A stretch of 64,000 nucleotides of DNA from assembly GCA_947258815.1 (NCBI GenBank), contig CAMYJW010000022.1, forward strand, positions 23,158 through 87,157, written 5' to 3'. The notes beneath the pieces are model-generated. The model was not told where the DNA came from. It made no database searches and saw nothing but the letters and a program-made list of their open reading frames with translations. The DNA comes from an uncultured Sphingomonadaceae bacterium (GTDB lineage Bacteria; Pseudomonadota; Alphaproteobacteria; Sphingomonadales; Sphingomonadaceae). The translations under genes were made by a program, and so were the position numbers. This document shows positions 34,782-44,527 of this stretch, in pieces (position 1 is the stretch's first letter; every line of letters begins with the position of its first letter).

Positions 34782-37454
34782 ATGACCCAGGTCGGACAGG
34801 ACACACTCGGCACACGCAGCACGATGAATGCGGGTGGCAAGGAAGTGGCATATTATTCACTGAACAAGGCAGCCGAGAAGATCGGCGATGTCTCGCGGCT
34901 TCCGTTTTCGATGAAAGTGCTGCTGGAAAACCTGCTCCGCTTCGAAGATGGCGGGTTCACCGTTTCCACCGATGACATTCAGGCCATTGCCGACTGGCAG
35001 AAAAGCCCGACAGCGCCCCATCCCGAAATCCAGTATCGTCCTTCGCGCGTGCTGCTGCAGGATTTCACCGGCGTGCCATGCGTGGTCGATCTGGCGGCGA
35101 TGCGCGATGCGATTTCGAAACTCGGCGGCGATACATCGAGCATCAATCCGCAGGTTCCGGTGCATCTGGTAATCGATCACTCGGTGATGGTTGACGAGTT
35201 CGGCCACCCCAAGGCGTTCGAAAACAACGTGGAGATCGAATACCAACGCAACATGGAGCGCTATGACTTCCTCAAGTGGGGATCGAAAAGCCTGGACAAT
35301 TTCAGCGCGGTGCCGCCGGGAACGGGGATTTGCCATCAGGTGAACCTGGAACACATCGGCCGGGGCGTATGGTCAAGCGAAGATCCCTCGGGCGCGACGG
35401 TCGCCTATCCCGATACCTGCGTGGGCACCGACAGCCACACCACGATGATCAACGGCCTTGGCGTGCTGGGCTGGGGTGTCGGCGGTATCGAAGCCGAAGC
35501 CGCGATGCTCGGCCAGCCGGTTTCGATGCTGATACCCGAAGTCGTCGGTTTCAAGCTCACCGGCGCACTGGCGGAAGGTGTCACCGCCACCGATCTGGTG
35601 CTGACATGCGTGCAGATGCTGCGCGAAGTTGGCGTGGTGGGCCGTTTCGTCGAATTCTACGGTCCGGGCGTTGCCGCACTTTCGCTGGCCGACCGGGCAA
35701 CAATCGCCAACATGGCGCCCGAATATGGCGCAACCTGCGGCTTTTTCGGCATTGACGACAAAACGCTCGATTACATGCGCCTCACCGGCCGCGATGAAGA
35801 TCAGATCGCTCTGGTCGAAGCATACGCGCGCGAACAGGGCATGTGGTTCGATCCGGCGAATGAGCCGATTTTCACCAACACGCTCGACCTTGATATGGGC
35901 GCGGTTGTCCCCTCTCTTGCAGGCCCCAAGCGACCGCAGGACCGCATCGCCCTTCCCGAAGTCGATGACAGCTTCAATGGCGATCTTTCAAAGCTTTACA
36001 GCAAGGAAGCATCGCGCGTGCCCGTTGAAGGCAAGGATTTCGACATTGGCGACGGCGACGTGATGATCGCCGCAATCACCAGCTGCACCAACACATCGAA
36101 CCCCAGCGTGATGGTGGCTGCCGGGCTGGTTGCCAAAAAAGCGCATGAAAAAGGCCTGAAGCCCAAACCCTGGGTGAAAACCTCGCTCGCGCCCGGATCG
36201 CAGGTCGTTACCGACTATCTCGAAAAAGCAAACCTTCAGGACGATCTCGACGCGCTGGGCTTCAACCTTGTCGGCTATGGCTGCACCACCTGCATCGGAA
36301 ACTCCGGCCCGCTGGCCCCGCCGATCAGCAAGGCGATCAACGAAAATAACATCGTTGCCGCATCGGTGCTTTCAGGCAACCGCAATTTTGAAGGCCGCGT
36401 CAGCCCGGACGTGCGCGCGAACTATCTCGCCTCGCCGCCGCTGGTCGTTGCCTATGCGCTCAAAGGCACGGTAACCGATGATTTCATCACCACGCCGATC
36501 GGCCAGGCGGATGACGGTTCCGATGTGTTCCTGAAAGATATCTGGCCTTCGAACGAGGAAGTCTCGTCGACGATCGCGTCATGTGTTGACCGCGACATGT
36601 TCGCGGCCCGCTATGCCGATGTCTATAAAGGCGATGAGCACTGGCAGAAAATCGATGTCACCGGCTCGGAAACCTATCAGTGGCGCGCCGGATCGACCTA
36701 TGTCGCCAATCCACCCTACTTCGATGGCATGGAAATGACCCCGGCTCCGGTCGCGAATATCGTCGATGCCAGGCCGCTGGCGATTCTGGGCGATTCGGTC
36801 ACCACCGATCACATCAGCCCGGCGGGATCGATCAAGGAAGACAGCCCGGCCGGCGCATACCTCAAGAGCCATCAGGTTTCGAAAGCAGATTTCAATTCCT
36901 ATGGCTCGCGCCGTGGCAATCACGAAGTGATGATGCGCGGCACATTCGCCAACATCCGCATCAAGAACGAAATGGTTCCGGGTGTCGAAGGCGGCGAAAC
37001 AACCTACAACGGCGAACAGATGCCGATTTACGACGCAGCGATGAAGCACAAGGCCGACGGAACGCCGCTGGTGGTTATCGGCGGCAAGGAATATGGCACC
37101 GGCTCCAGCCGTGACTGGGCTGCCAAGGGCACCAACCTGCTGGGCGTGCGCGCGGTGATCGTGGAGAGCTTTGAGCGCATTCACCGTTCCAACCTTGTCG
37201 GCATGGGCGTCCTTCCGCTCCAGTTCAAGGATGGCGATACGCGCGAAACGCTTGAACTGTCGGGTGATGACAGCTTCACCATCACCGGCGTTGCCGATCT
37301 CAAGCCGCGTCAGGATGTCACCGTGCAGGTCACCCGCAAGGACGGCACCACATTCACGTTCAACGCGCTGTGCCGCATCGATACCGCCAATGAGATCGAA
37401 TACTTCATGAACGGCGGCATCCTGCAATATGTGTTGCGCAAGCTCGCGGCCTGA
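34782..37454 (+). CDS. acnA: Aconitate hydratase A
   Basis: AcnA interconverts citrate and isocitrate in the TCA cycle. The 890-residue protein has the AcnA/IRP layout: [34 protein letters not shown], cluster cysteines in [13 protein letters not shown] and [14 protein letters not shown], and the swivel domain [27 protein letters not shown] ribosome site precedes the ATG. Confidence 0.97.
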   Translation: MTQVGQDTLGTRSTMNAGGKEVAYYSLNKAAEKIGDVSRLPFSMKVLLENLLRFEDGGFTVSTDDIQAIADWQKSPTAPHPEIQYRPSRVLLQDFTGVPCVVDLAAMRDAISKLGGDTSSINPQVPVHLVIDHSVMVDEFGHPKAFENNVEIEYQRNMERYDFLKWGSKSLDNFSAVPPGTGICHQVNLEHIGRGVWSSEDPSGATVAYPDTCVGTDSHTTMINGLGVLGWGVGGIEAEAAMLGQPVSMLIPEVVGFKLTGALAEGVTATDLVLTCVQMLREVGVVGRFVEFYGPGVAALSLADRATIANMAPEYGATCGFFGIDDKTLDYMRLTGRDEDQIALVEAYAREQGMWFDPANEPIFTNTLDLDMGAVVPSLAGPKRPQDRIALPEVDDSFNGDLSKLYSKEASRVPVEGKDFDIGDGDVMIAAITSCTNTSNPSVMVAAGLVAKKAHEKGLKPKPWVKTSLAPGSQVVTDYLEKANLQDDLDALGFNLVGYGCTTCIGNSGPLAPPISKAINENNIVAASVLSGNRNFEGRVSPDVRANYLASPPLVVAYALKGTVTDDFITTPIGQADDGSDVFLKDIWPSNEEVSSTIASCVDRDMFAARYADVYKGDEHWQKIDVTGSETYQWRAGSTYVANPPYFDGMEMTPAPVANIVDARPLAILGDSVTTDHISPAGSIKEDSPAGAYLKSHQVSKADFNSYGSRRGNHEVMMRGTFANIRIKNEMVPGVEGGETTYNGEQMPIYDAAMKHKADGTPLVVIGGKEYGTGSSRDWAAKGTNLLGVRAVIVESFERIHRSNLVGMGVLPLQFKDGDTRETLELSGDDSFTITGVADLKPRQDVTVQVTRKDGTTFTFNALCRIDTANEIEYFMNGGILQYVLRKLAA

Positions 37455-37511
37455 CGGAAGACATATGTGATCGGACGGCGCCGTTCAGCCTGCATTTAGG
37501 GCGAACGGCGC

Positions 37512-38093
37512 ATGTCCGGGCACATGAACAGACAGGTTATCTCGCACCTCTTCCGATCGCTGCTGACCATCGGCTGTATCGCCGGCATCGGCGCGCCCGC
37601 GATCTCGCAGGTGCCAGCCCAGCCGGTTACGATCGCCGTTGCCGGAGCAAACTCCCGGATTGACTATGACGGGTTCACCCAGCTGGTTCAGGATCTGGCG
37701 CCCGTCCGCCGCATGCGCCGCATGGGCTGGTCGATGTTTGTCAGCCAGTCGCGCGCGCCCGGCGCGGTTCTGCTCGATACCCGCTCGGCCGCTGATTTCG
37801 CGCGCGGGCATTTGCGCGGCGCGGTGAACCTGCCATTCAGCGAGTTCACCGACGAAAAACTTCGCGAAGTTCTGGGCGAGGATACCGACCGGCGGATCTA
37901 CATCTACTGCAATAACAACTTCAGCGACAACATTCCGCCCGTCGTCTCAAAACGCGCTCCGCTGGCGCTGAACATACCCACGTTCATCAACCTGCACGGC
38001 TATGGTTATGGCAATGTCTGGGAACTTGCCGGAGTGGTTTCGATCACGGACATCGAGAACGACTGGGTGACTGGCGCACCCGCGCTTCCCTGA
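37512..38093 (+). CDS. Secreted rhodanese-like protein
   Basis: The 193-residue precursor has a signal peptide after a short start (hydrophobic SLLTIGCIAGIGAPAIS) and one rhodanese domain: VLLDTRSAADFARGHLRGAVNLP and an active-site loop with Cys133 in IYIYCNNNFSDN. The catalytic Cys is kept, but the loop composition is unusual, so sulfur transfer is not certain. The in-frame ATG at 37524 is an equally good start. Confidence 0.82.
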   Translation: MSGHMNRQVISHLFRSLLTIGCIAGIGAPAISQVPAQPVTIAVAGANSRIDYDGFTQLVQDLAPVRRMRRMGWSMFVSQSRAPGAVLLDTRSAADFARGHLRGAVNLPFSEFTDEKLREVLGEDTDRRIYIYCNNNFSDNIPPVVSKRAPLALNIPTFINLHGYGYGNVWELAGVVSITDIENDWVTGAPALP

Positions 38094-38214
38094 TCTTCAG
38101 GGCAACTATAACGTTTTTCGATCAATCGGGATCGGAAGCCGCGATAGGCCCGCGCGGCGCATGAGCGTTGCTTTTTCATTCGCGCCAGCCTGAACGCAAA
38201 ACGTTCTGACCGCC

Positions 38215-38247
38215 AAAAAATGGGGCGATGCTGTTGCGCACCGCCCC
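38215..38247 (-). terminator. Intrinsic terminator
   Basis: On the minus strand GGGGCGGTGC pairs with GCATCGCCCC (one G-U), six-base loop, followed by ATTTTTT. It ends the transcript of the Ser-rich protein gene. Confidence 0.85.
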
Positions 38248-38280
38248 CCGCTGTTCGCCTGACCGGTGTTGGGGATCCGT

Positions 38281-39513
38281 TCAGGCAACCTTCTTCTGGC
38301 TGAGGCGCCGACGACCGAGAATTGCCGCGGCGGCCATGCCAAACAGAATCATCATCGGCGGAGCCGGAACTTCATGTCCGCCAGAGGTGGAACTGGTCGT
38401 TCCGCCGCTGGAAGTCGAACTGGTCGAAGACGACGTTGACGATGATGTTGAGCTGGACGTGCTCGAGGATGTTGAAGAACTGGACGTCGTTGAAGACGAT
38501 CCGCCCGATGTCGTCGATCCGCCCGATGTCGCGCCGCCCGATGTGGTCGAACCACCCGAAGACGAGCTGGACGACGATGAACTGGAAGAACTGGACGACG
38601 ACGAGCTTGAACTGCTCGATCCGCCCGACGTTGAGGTTGAAGAGCCACCCGAGGTTGAAGAGCCACCCGAGGTCGAAGACCCGCCCGAGGTCGAAGACCC
38701 GCCAGAAGACGAAGACCCGCCAGAGCTAGAACCGCCCGTGCTTCCGCCTGTCGATCCACCGCAATGCTTCTTGCCGCAACCCGGCTTGCCGCCCGTGCTT
38801 CCGCCGCTTGACGAAGAGGATGACGAAGAACTCGATGACGAGGACGAGGAAGAGCTGGACGACGAGGACGACGACGATCCACCCGAACTTGACGTTGTCG
38901 TTGAGCTGATGCCGCCCGTGGTCGACGTGGACGTGATGCCGCCAGTCGAGGTGGAGGTGGAGCCACCCGTTGACGTGAAACCGCCGGTTGATGTGGATGT
39001 GGAGCCGCCAGTCGACGTAAAGCCGCCTGTCGAGGTGGACGTGGATGACCCCCCCGAACCGCCCGAAGACGTGGACGTGGAACCGCCGCTTGTCGTCGAT
39101 GAGATGACAACGCTTCCGCCACCCGAAGACCCGCCGCCGAAGAAGCCACCGAAGAAGCCGCCACCGAAGCCGCCAAAACCGCCGCCGCCGATCACAACCG
39201 GAACACCTCCGCCGCCGGACTCAATCCGTGGTGGGGGCGGCGGCGGAATATATGGTGGCGGCAGCGGCACCATCGCCATTTCCGGCTGCTTTTCGCAGCA
39301 GGTCGTTTTCTTGATAACCCGGCGGATACGTTTGGTCTTGCGCGGTGCCTCTGCACGGCGAACTTTTTTCGGCTTGGCCTGCTTGACCTGCTTGATCTTG
39401 CGGTACTGGTTCTCTTTGGCCGGTGCTTCAGCCACATGAACCGCGCCTCCGCCGACAACGGCACAGCCTGCTGCACATGCAGACAATTTCGCTAGGGCCA
39501 TCCGGACAGACAT
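38281..39513 (-). CDS. Ser/Gly/Thr-rich secreted protein with PEP-CTERM-like sorting signal
   Basis: The predicted 410-residue protein has an N-terminal hydrophobic segment (about 3-28), a Lys/Arg-rich part, a Pro-rich PLPPPYIPPPPPPR stretch and a long low-complexity region built from STSTGG, SSGG and Ser homopolymers over 20 residues long. It ends with VPAPPMMILFGMAAAAILG followed by RRR, a hydrophobic helix and basic tail like the PEP-CTERM exosortase signal, with VPAPP in place of VPEP. It is likely an exported, possibly glycosylated surface or matrix protein. ATG 39513 was chosen for the signal sequence; the longer frame adds 25 unlikely residues. Confidence 0.75.
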   Translation of the reverse strand: MSVRMALAKLSACAAGCAVVGGGAVHVAEAPAKENQYRKIKQVKQAKPKKVRRAEAPRKTKRIRRVIKKTTCCEKQPEMAMVPLPPPYIPPPPPPRIESGGGGVPVVIGGGGFGGFGGGFFGGFFGGGSSGGGSVVISSTTSGGSTSTSSGGSGGSSTSTSTGGFTSTGGSTSTSTGGFTSTGGSTSTSTGGITSTSTTGGISSTTTSSSGGSSSSSSSSSSSSSSSSSSSSSSSSGGSTGGKPGCGKKHCGGSTGGSTGGSSSGGSSSSGGSSTSGGSSTSGGSSTSGGSSTSTSGGSSSSSSSSSSSSSSSSSSSSSGGSTTSGGATSGGSTTSGGSSSTTSSSSTSSSTSSSTSSSTSSSTSSTSSGGTTSSTSGGHEVPAPPMMILFGMAAAAILGRRRLSQKKVA

Positions 39514-39728
39514 AGATGTTGCTCTCTCTTGTTTTCCTCGCGCTGCCGCGGAACGGACAGTCGAAACAGACGCTTTATCTGCCACCAAAAACGCAGAGAG
39601 TTGTTAACGGGACAATGGTGTTAACCGTCTTTCAGGCGTCCCAATGTGAGATTCGTGGTTAATTTCGTCTTGCGCGTTGACCATTGTCCCAAAACGGAAC
39701 TGGTCTGCACCCAATCACCAACGAAACA

Positions 39729-40748
39729 TCAATCGAAAAAGCCACCACGATCCTCAATTGGCGGTGCCAGCCCCAGATGCTTCCAGCCGCCATCGTTGAG
39801 GCAACGCCCGCGTGCGGTGCGGGCGACCAGACCAAGCTGGATCAGGAACGGCTCGATCACTTCCTCAATCGTATCGCGCGGCTCAGACAGGCCCGCGGCC
39901 AGCGTTTCAATCCCGACCGGGCCGCCTTTGTAGATATCCGCGATCATCGTCAGATAACGCCGGTCCATCGCATCCAGCCCCAGCGCATCCACTTCAAGCC
40001 GGGTCAGCGCATCATCGGCAATCGCGCGCGTTACCCGCTCATTCCCGGCAACATGGGCAAAATCGCGCACCCGGCGCATCAGCCGTCCGGCAACACGCGG
40101 GGTGCCGCGCGCGCGGCGTGCGATCTCGGTCGCGCCGTCTGGCTCCACCGCCATCCCCAGCAGCGATGCCCCGCGCGTCACAACCCGCTCAAGCTCTGGC
40201 ACGGTATAGAAATTAAGCCGCACGGGAATGCCGAAGCGATCGCGCAGCGGTGTCGTCAGCAAGCCTTGCCGCGTCGTCGCCCCCACCAGCGTGAACGGCG
40301 GCAGATCGATCCTGACAGAGCGTGCCGATGGCCCTTCGCCAATGATAAGGTCAAGCGCGCGATCCTCCATCGCCGGATAGAGCACTTCCTCCACCACCGG
40401 ATTAAGCCGGTGAATCTCGTCAATGAACAGGACATCGCCTTCTTCAAGATTGGTCAGCAACGCCGCCAGATCGCCCGATTTGGCGATCACCGGCCCGGAC
40501 GTGGCCCGAAACCCAACCCCCAGCTCACGCGCGACGATCTGCGCCAGTGTCGTCTTGCCCAGCCCCGGCGGGCCGAAAAACAGCACATGATCCATCGCCT
40601 CCTGACGCGATTTTGCGCTTTCAATGAACACCCGAAGATTGTCCTTCGCCGCCGCCTGCCCGACGAATTCCTGCAAGGTTTTCGGGCGCAACGCCGCATC
40701 CGGGTCTTCCGGCTGGCGATCGGGAGTGAGGATGGGATTATCGGTCAT
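39729..40748 (-). CDS. ruvB: Holliday junction branch migration helicase RuvB
   Basis: RuvB is the AAA+ motor for branch migration with RuvA. The 339-residue protein shows Walker [16 protein letters not shown], Walker [21 protein letters not shown], sensor [19 protein letters not shown] and the C-terminal winged helix ([10 protein letters not shown]). It starts two bases after the stop of the unknown gene 40751-41260. Confidence 0.97.
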   Translation of the reverse strand: MTDNPILTPDRQPEDPDAALRPKTLQEFVGQAAAKDNLRVFIESAKSRQEAMDHVLFFGPPGLGKTTLAQIVARELGVGFRATSGPVIAKSGDLAALLTNLEEGDVLFIDEIHRLNPVVEEVLYPAMEDRALDLIIGEGPSARSVRIDLPPFTLVGATTRQGLLTTPLRDRFGIPVRLNFYTVPELERVVTRGASLLGMAVEPDGATEIARRARGTPRVAGRLMRRVRDFAHVAGNERVTRAIADDALTRLEVDALGLDAMDRRYLTMIADIYKGGPVGIETLAAGLSEPRDTIEEVIEPFLIQLGLVARTARGRCLNDGGWKHLGLAPPIEDRGGFFD

Positions 40749-40750
40749 GG

Positions 40751-41260
40751 CTAATGACGCGCCTGCGGAAATTGGACGATCTGGTCACCAAGTTCGAGCA
40801 TCGCACTCAATGCCGTTTTCGCCAGCTCAAAATTTTCGATGGCGTCCTCTAACTCGTGAGCGGCATAGTCAAAGGCATCTTTGTGAAGGCAGTCTATGGC
40901 GATCTTTGCCATTCCATAAAATCTGACGATTTCTCGAACATTTACCGACGAAAGGTATCCAAGCTTTGGAGAGAGTGATTCAAAAACGTTGAAATAATTC
41001 TGTGCCAAATAAACTTTGAACTGATGGACAACCGTAAGTGTAGCCACCCGATTTTGTAGGTTCATGAGGAGAATCTCATCAATCTTTCTGATGTAATCTC
41101 CTCGCCGAACTAATTCACAGATCGTCGAAACCTCTGAACATATGGCGTTCAATATTGCGGAATGTTCCTCTTTGCGATCCTTCCTTCGTAGGCAATGGTC
41201 ATACCCACCGGCAGCCAACGCACCCAGCACAGCCGCTAATAATGTTGCGGCTGCACTCAC
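40751..41260 (-). CDS. Unknown membrane-anchored helical protein between ruvA and ruvB
   Basis: This gene starts at GTG 41260 inside the ruvA stop (GTGA) and ends two bases before ruvB, so it is translated within the ruv operon. The 169-residue protein has an N-terminal membrane helix ([20 protein letters not shown]), a basic stop, and then a helical cytoplasmic part ([40 protein letters not shown]). Its codons are visibly richer in A and T than those of ruvA, ruvB or ruvC (one 60-bp line is about one-third G+C by count). I recognise no family. It looks like a recent arrival that keeps the operon coupling intact. Confidence 0.75.
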   Translation of the reverse strand: MSAAATLLAAVLGALAAGGYDHCLRRKDRKEEHSAILNAICSEVSTICELVRRGDYIRKIDEILLMNLQNRVATLTVVHQFKVYLAQNYFNVFESLSPKLGYLSSVNVREIVRFYGMAKIAIDCLHKDAFDYAAHELEDAIENFELAKTALSAMLELGDQIVQFPQARH

Positions 41261-41868
41261 CCCGCTGCCCTTTTCAGCGCCACGCGGATCAGATCCGCCT
41301 CGCTGGCATCTTCGCCCAGTTCGTTGATCGCACCGGCCACGGCGCTGGTTGCCACGGCGGGTTTGAAGCCGAGGTTCTGAAGCGCGGAGACAGCATCGTA
41401 CGTGGCCGAGCCTTGCGGCAACACCGGCGCACCCGGCGTGCCGGCCGCATCCGCGCCGGCGGGCATGACGCCGGCCTTTTCCTTCAGTTCGTTGACAATC
41501 CGGCCCGCCAGTTTTGGACCCACGCCTTGTGCACGGGCGACTTGCGCGGCATCGCCATTGGCGCACGCCGCCTGCACTTCTGCGATCGAAAGAGCAGAAA
41601 GCACTGCCAGCGCCATTTTGGAGCCAACCCCCTGAACGCCTTTGAGCAGCCGGAACCATTCCCGTTCATCGGCGCTGGCAAAACCGATCAGGCGCATATC
41701 GTTTTCGGAAACCTGAAGTTCGGTATAGATTGTTACGGTATCGCCCGAAATACCCAGCCCGTCCAGCGTCTTGGCGGAACAATGGACCAGATAGCCGACG
41801 CCCGAAACGTCAATCACGGCCCAGTCCGGTCCGCCCTCATCCAGAGTGCCTGTCAGCTTTGCGATCAT
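41257..41868 (-). CDS. ruvA: Holliday junction branch migration complex subunit RuvA
   Basis: RuvA binds four-way junctions and loads RuvB. The 203-residue protein begins MIAKLTGTLDEGGPDWAVID, has the helix-hairpin-helix motif GVGSKMALAVLSALSIAEV / GVGPKLAGRIVNELKEK and a C-terminal RuvB-binding domain (AVSALQNLGFKPAVATSAV). Length is normal. Confidence 0.96.
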   Translation of the reverse strand: MIAKLTGTLDEGGPDWAVIDVSGVGYLVHCSAKTLDGLGISGDTVTIYTELQVSENDMRLIGFASADEREWFRLLKGVQGVGSKMALAVLSALSIAEVQAACANGDAAQVARAQGVGPKLAGRIVNELKEKAGVMPAGADAAGTPGAPVLPQGSATYDAVSALQNLGFKPAVATSAVAGAINELGEDASEADLIRVALKRAAG

Positions 41869-41935
41869 GGTTTGTTCTTGGCATGGAATAGCGGAGGGCG
41901 CCAGCCCCTGTTACAATCGCAGCGGCCTGCGCCAG

Positions 41936-42409
41936 TCACAGCGCTTTCGCCATGTTGGCGTGGGTGATCGCAACAGCCAGCGCATCAGCGGCATCCGCGC
42001 CCGCCGGTTTCACGCCCGGCAGCAGGATTTGCAGCATCGCCTGAATCTGGCCTTTTTCCGCTCTGCCGGTGCCGACCAGCGCTTTCTTGACCAGCCGCGC
42101 GGCATATTCACCCACCGGCATGCCCGCGCGCGCCAGCGCCAGCAGACACACGCCGCGCGCCTGCCCCAGTTTCAGCGTCGATTGCGGATTGGTGTTGACG
42201 AACACCTCTTCAACCGCGCCGCTATCGGGCTGGTGCGTTGCGATGATATCGGTCAGTTCGCGATCAAGCGTCAGCAGCCGCTGTGCCAACGATGCCTTTG
42301 CATCGGTGCGCACCTGCCCGTTAGCGATGTGCGACAGGCGGCTGCCCGATCTGGCGATAACCCCCCAGCCCGTGCAACCAAGGCCGGGGTCGAGGCCGAT
42401 GATGATCAG
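41936..42409 (-). CDS. ruvC: Crossover junction endodeoxyribonuclease RuvC with non-standard CTG start
   Basis: RuvC cleaves Holliday junctions. The family-like sequence runs from [17 protein letters not shown] through [13 protein letters not shown] to [13 protein letters not shown], so the catalytic acids of all segments are present. The frame has an upstream stop at 42422-42424 and contains no ATG, GTG or TTG before the first beta strand; the first canonical start (GTG 42313) would cut off the catalytic GLDPG. A GGGAGG ribosome site lies five bases before the CTG at 42409. This start gives 157 residues and puts Asp at position 7. Confidence 0.88.
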   Translation of the reverse strand: MIIIGLDPGLGCTGWGVIARSGSRLSHIANGQVRTDAKASLAQRLLTLDRELTDIIATHQPDSGAVEEVFVNTNPQSTLKLGQARGVCLLALARAGMPVGEYAARLVKKALVGTGRAEKGQIQAMLQILLPGVKPAGADAADALAVAITHANMAKAL

Positions 42410-42440
42410 CCGATCCTCCCGCTATTGCAGGAGCGCCGGA

Positions 42441-43184
42441 TCACCCCAGCTTCTCCATGATCTCATCAGCCACTTCGTAGTTGCCCCAGACGGTCTGCAC
42501 GTCATCATCGTCGTCAAGCACGTCAAGCAGCTTGAACAGCGTCTGTGCATCGCTTTCGCTGACATCGACCGTCAAAGTCGGTTTCCATGCCAGCTTAACC
42601 GTTGCCGCTTCGCCCAGCGCCTTTTCAAGCGCGCTGGACACTTCGTGCAGATCGTCGCCCGCAGTCCAGATCTCATGCTCTTCATCGCCGGACTGGATAT
42701 CGTCCGCGCCCGCGTCCATCGCCGCTTCGAGAACCTTGTCCTCGCTGCCGACGGACGCCGGATAGACAATCAGGCCCAGCCGCTCAAACCCGTGGCTCAC
42801 CGATCCCGATGCGCCCAGATTGCCGCCGTTCTTGGAAAATGCGGTGCGCACGCTGGTTGCGGTGCGGTTGCGGTTGTCGGTCAGCGCTTCAACGATCAGC
42901 GAAACGCCGCCCGGCCCGAAGCCTTCATAGCGCAGCTCTTCATAATCATCGCCTTCGTTGGCGCTGGCCTTGTCGATCGCGCGCTGGATATTGTCCTTGG
43001 GCATGGACTGCGATTTGGCATTGTTCACGGCCAGCCGCAGACGCGGGTTCATATCAGGATCGGGCGCGCCCATTTTTGCAGCGACGGTGATTTCGCGCGA
43101 CAGTTTGGAAAACATGGCAGAGCGCTTTTTGTCCTGCGCGCCCTTGCGATGCATGATGTTCTTGAATTTGGAATGGCCTGCCAT
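42441..43184 (-). CDS. yebC: YebC/PmpR family DNA-binding/translation factor
   Basis: The 247-residue protein has the YebC start [20 protein letters not shown] and the family blocks [20 protein letters not shown] and [20 protein letters not shown]. The family acts as transcriptional regulator or ribosome-rescue factor for difficult motifs. It is upstream of ruvC, the standard order in many bacteria, and ends 31 bp before the ruvC start. Confidence 0.95.
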   Translation of the reverse strand: MAGHSKFKNIMHRKGAQDKKRSAMFSKLSREITVAAKMGAPDPDMNPRLRLAVNNAKSQSMPKDNIQRAIDKASANEGDDYEELRYEGFGPGGVSLIVEALTDNRNRTATSVRTAFSKNGGNLGASGSVSHGFERLGLIVYPASVGSEDKVLEAAMDAGADDIQSGDEEHEIWTAGDDLHEVSSALEKALGEAATVKLAWKPTLTVDVSESDAQTLFKLLDVLDDDDDVQTVWGNYEVADEIMEKLG

Positions 43185-43293
43185 CTCTACCCCAGAATGA
43201 ATTGCAACCCGGTTTTGCCCGGCAAAACGATGTTCTGGCCGCAGCCCCTAGCGGTTTTGCGCTGTTCGGGCAAACGCAGACGCGGCGCAGCGA

Positions 43294-43536
43294 TCAACCA
43301 AGCCCAAGCGCGGCCTTATATGTATCGAGCACCGCTTCCATCTCTGCACGGTCATCCGCATTCATCTTACGCAGCCGCACGATCTGACGCATGATCTTCA
43401 CATCATAACCAACCGCTTTTGCTTCGGCATAGACATCGCGAATATCATCGGCGATGCCTTTCTTCTCTTCCTCAAGGCGTTCGACGCGCTCAATCAGAAG
43501 GCGCAGGCGGTCATCGGTGGATTCGGCTTCGGCCAT
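43294..43536 (-). CDS. GapR/DUF2312-family nucleoid protein
   Basis: The 80-residue protein matches the DUF2312 family, which includes Caulobacter GapR, a protein that binds overtwisted DNA ahead of forks and transcription. Visible are the coiled coil [19 protein letters not shown] and the [20 protein letters not shown] block followed by VRLRKM. ATG 43536 was chosen because the conserved region starts right after it; the open frame upstream reads into unrelated sequence. Confidence 0.88.
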   Translation of the reverse strand: MAEAESTDDRLRLLIERVERLEEEKKGIADDIRDVYAEAKAVGYDVKIMRQIVRLRKMNADDRAEMEAVLDTYKAALGLG

Positions 43537-43725
43537 AAGGTGTATCTCCGGGAAGTCTGGATGAATCAGTCGCGCAGGCTGATAGCGAGGACGCCGCTGA
43601 CGGGGAAGTGGGCAACCTGTGGAAAGCGGGGAACGGCGATCCGCTGCGGATCGGGGGTGGTTGACTGATGCATTTGGTGCTGGCGCCAGCACCAAACGCG
43701 ATAATTTCCGGGGGTCGGATCGGCT

Positions 43726-44418
43726 TTATTGAAATGTTTCAGTGTATTGTATCAAAACCAGATCGCATCCGGTTTCGGTGACAAGCTCAAGTCCGTCGCC
43801 CTCCACGATGTCACCTGCGCTGACCGGCGTTCCGCTTGCAAATGCTTCGCCGTCACTGATGAAAGCAATGAAGCGGTGACGTGTCGCAATCCTGTCGCCG
43901 GGTTCGAGCAGACCAATCTGACAGGTCATGGCGTTTTTGAACGTGTCGCCGCTGCCGCCAAGCACTGTGGTCATCTCCCCCTTCCTCAGGGTGAAATCCT
44001 GGTAGGCCGGTGCAAGGCCCTTTTCCGGGGGCAGGAACCAGATCTGAACCAGATCCGCCTTTTGGCCGTTCAGGCTGAATTCGGCATGTTGAATGCCCGT
44101 GCCTGCCCGCTGCACCTGAACACCCGGCCCATGGATCGACGTGCCATGGCCCATTGTTCCCTCATGCCCGACAGCCCCATTGGGAATAAAGCTGACGATA
44201 TCGACGTCTTTGTGGGGGTGCATTGGCGCACCGTCGCCAGCCTTGAAATAACCCGAAGCCAGATACACGAAATCGCCTAGGCCGTGGCTTACGTCAGTGC
44301 GATCTCTGGCCTCTCGCCATAGTCCGGGGTGCATTACCATCCGTGTTTCAACGATACCCGCGAATCCGCCAAGGGGCAGATCGCCGCGGTGAATGATGCG
44401 CATGTTATGTGGTGTCAT
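43726..44418 (-). CDS. Pirin family protein
   Basis: This 230-residue cupin protein has the pirin metal-site order: FKAGDGAPMHPHKDVDIVSF (His-x-His), HGTSIHGPGVQVQRAGTGIQHAEFS (His and Glu), then a second cupin half. Bacterial pirins include quercetin dioxygenase-like enzymes and regulatory proteins; which applies here is unknown. It is divergent from a LysR gene that probably controls it. Confidence 0.88.
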   Translation of the reverse strand: MTPHNMRIIHRGDLPLGGFAGIVETRMVMHPGLWREARDRTDVSHGLGDFVYLASGYFKAGDGAPMHPHKDVDIVSFIPNGAVGHEGTMGHGTSIHGPGVQVQRAGTGIQHAEFSLNGQKADLVQIWFLPPEKGLAPAYQDFTLRKGEMTTVLGGSGDTFKNAMTCQIGLLEPGDRIATRHRFIAFISDGEAFASGTPVSAGDIVEGDGLELVTETGCDLVLIQYTETFQ

Positions 44419-44461
44419 CCTGGTTCTCCTCGTTTGCTTTCAACAAACCTAGGAGCGGGGC

Positions 44462-44500
44462 AGATCATTTGATAATATCGATTATTCACGATAATGATCT
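44462..44500. promoter_or_regulatory. Likely LysR operator between pirin and lysR
   Basis: AGATCATT (44462-44469) and AATGATCT (44493-44500) are perfect inverted arms, and between them lies a second dyad ATAAT-ATCG-ATTAT (44472-44485). Nested dyads of this size in a divergent lysR intergenic region fit LysR-type binding sites. Confidence 0.55.
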
Positions 44501-44527
44501 ATAAAACAGATCAACTGGAGCAGCGCC

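Noticed and set aside
38228..39439. 403-codon plus-strand frame rich in Pro, Asp, Glu and Val opposite the Ser-rich gene
   Set aside because: It looks like a repeat protein, but the repeat is the complement of the Ser/Gly codons. The minus frame has the signal sequence, sorting signal and terminator.
41261..41659. 133-codon upstream extension of the unknown gene between ruvA and ruvB
   Set aside because: It is entirely antisense-free but out of frame over ruvA and gives an Arg/Gly-rich nonsense sequence; GTG 41260 overlapping the ruvA stop is the better start.
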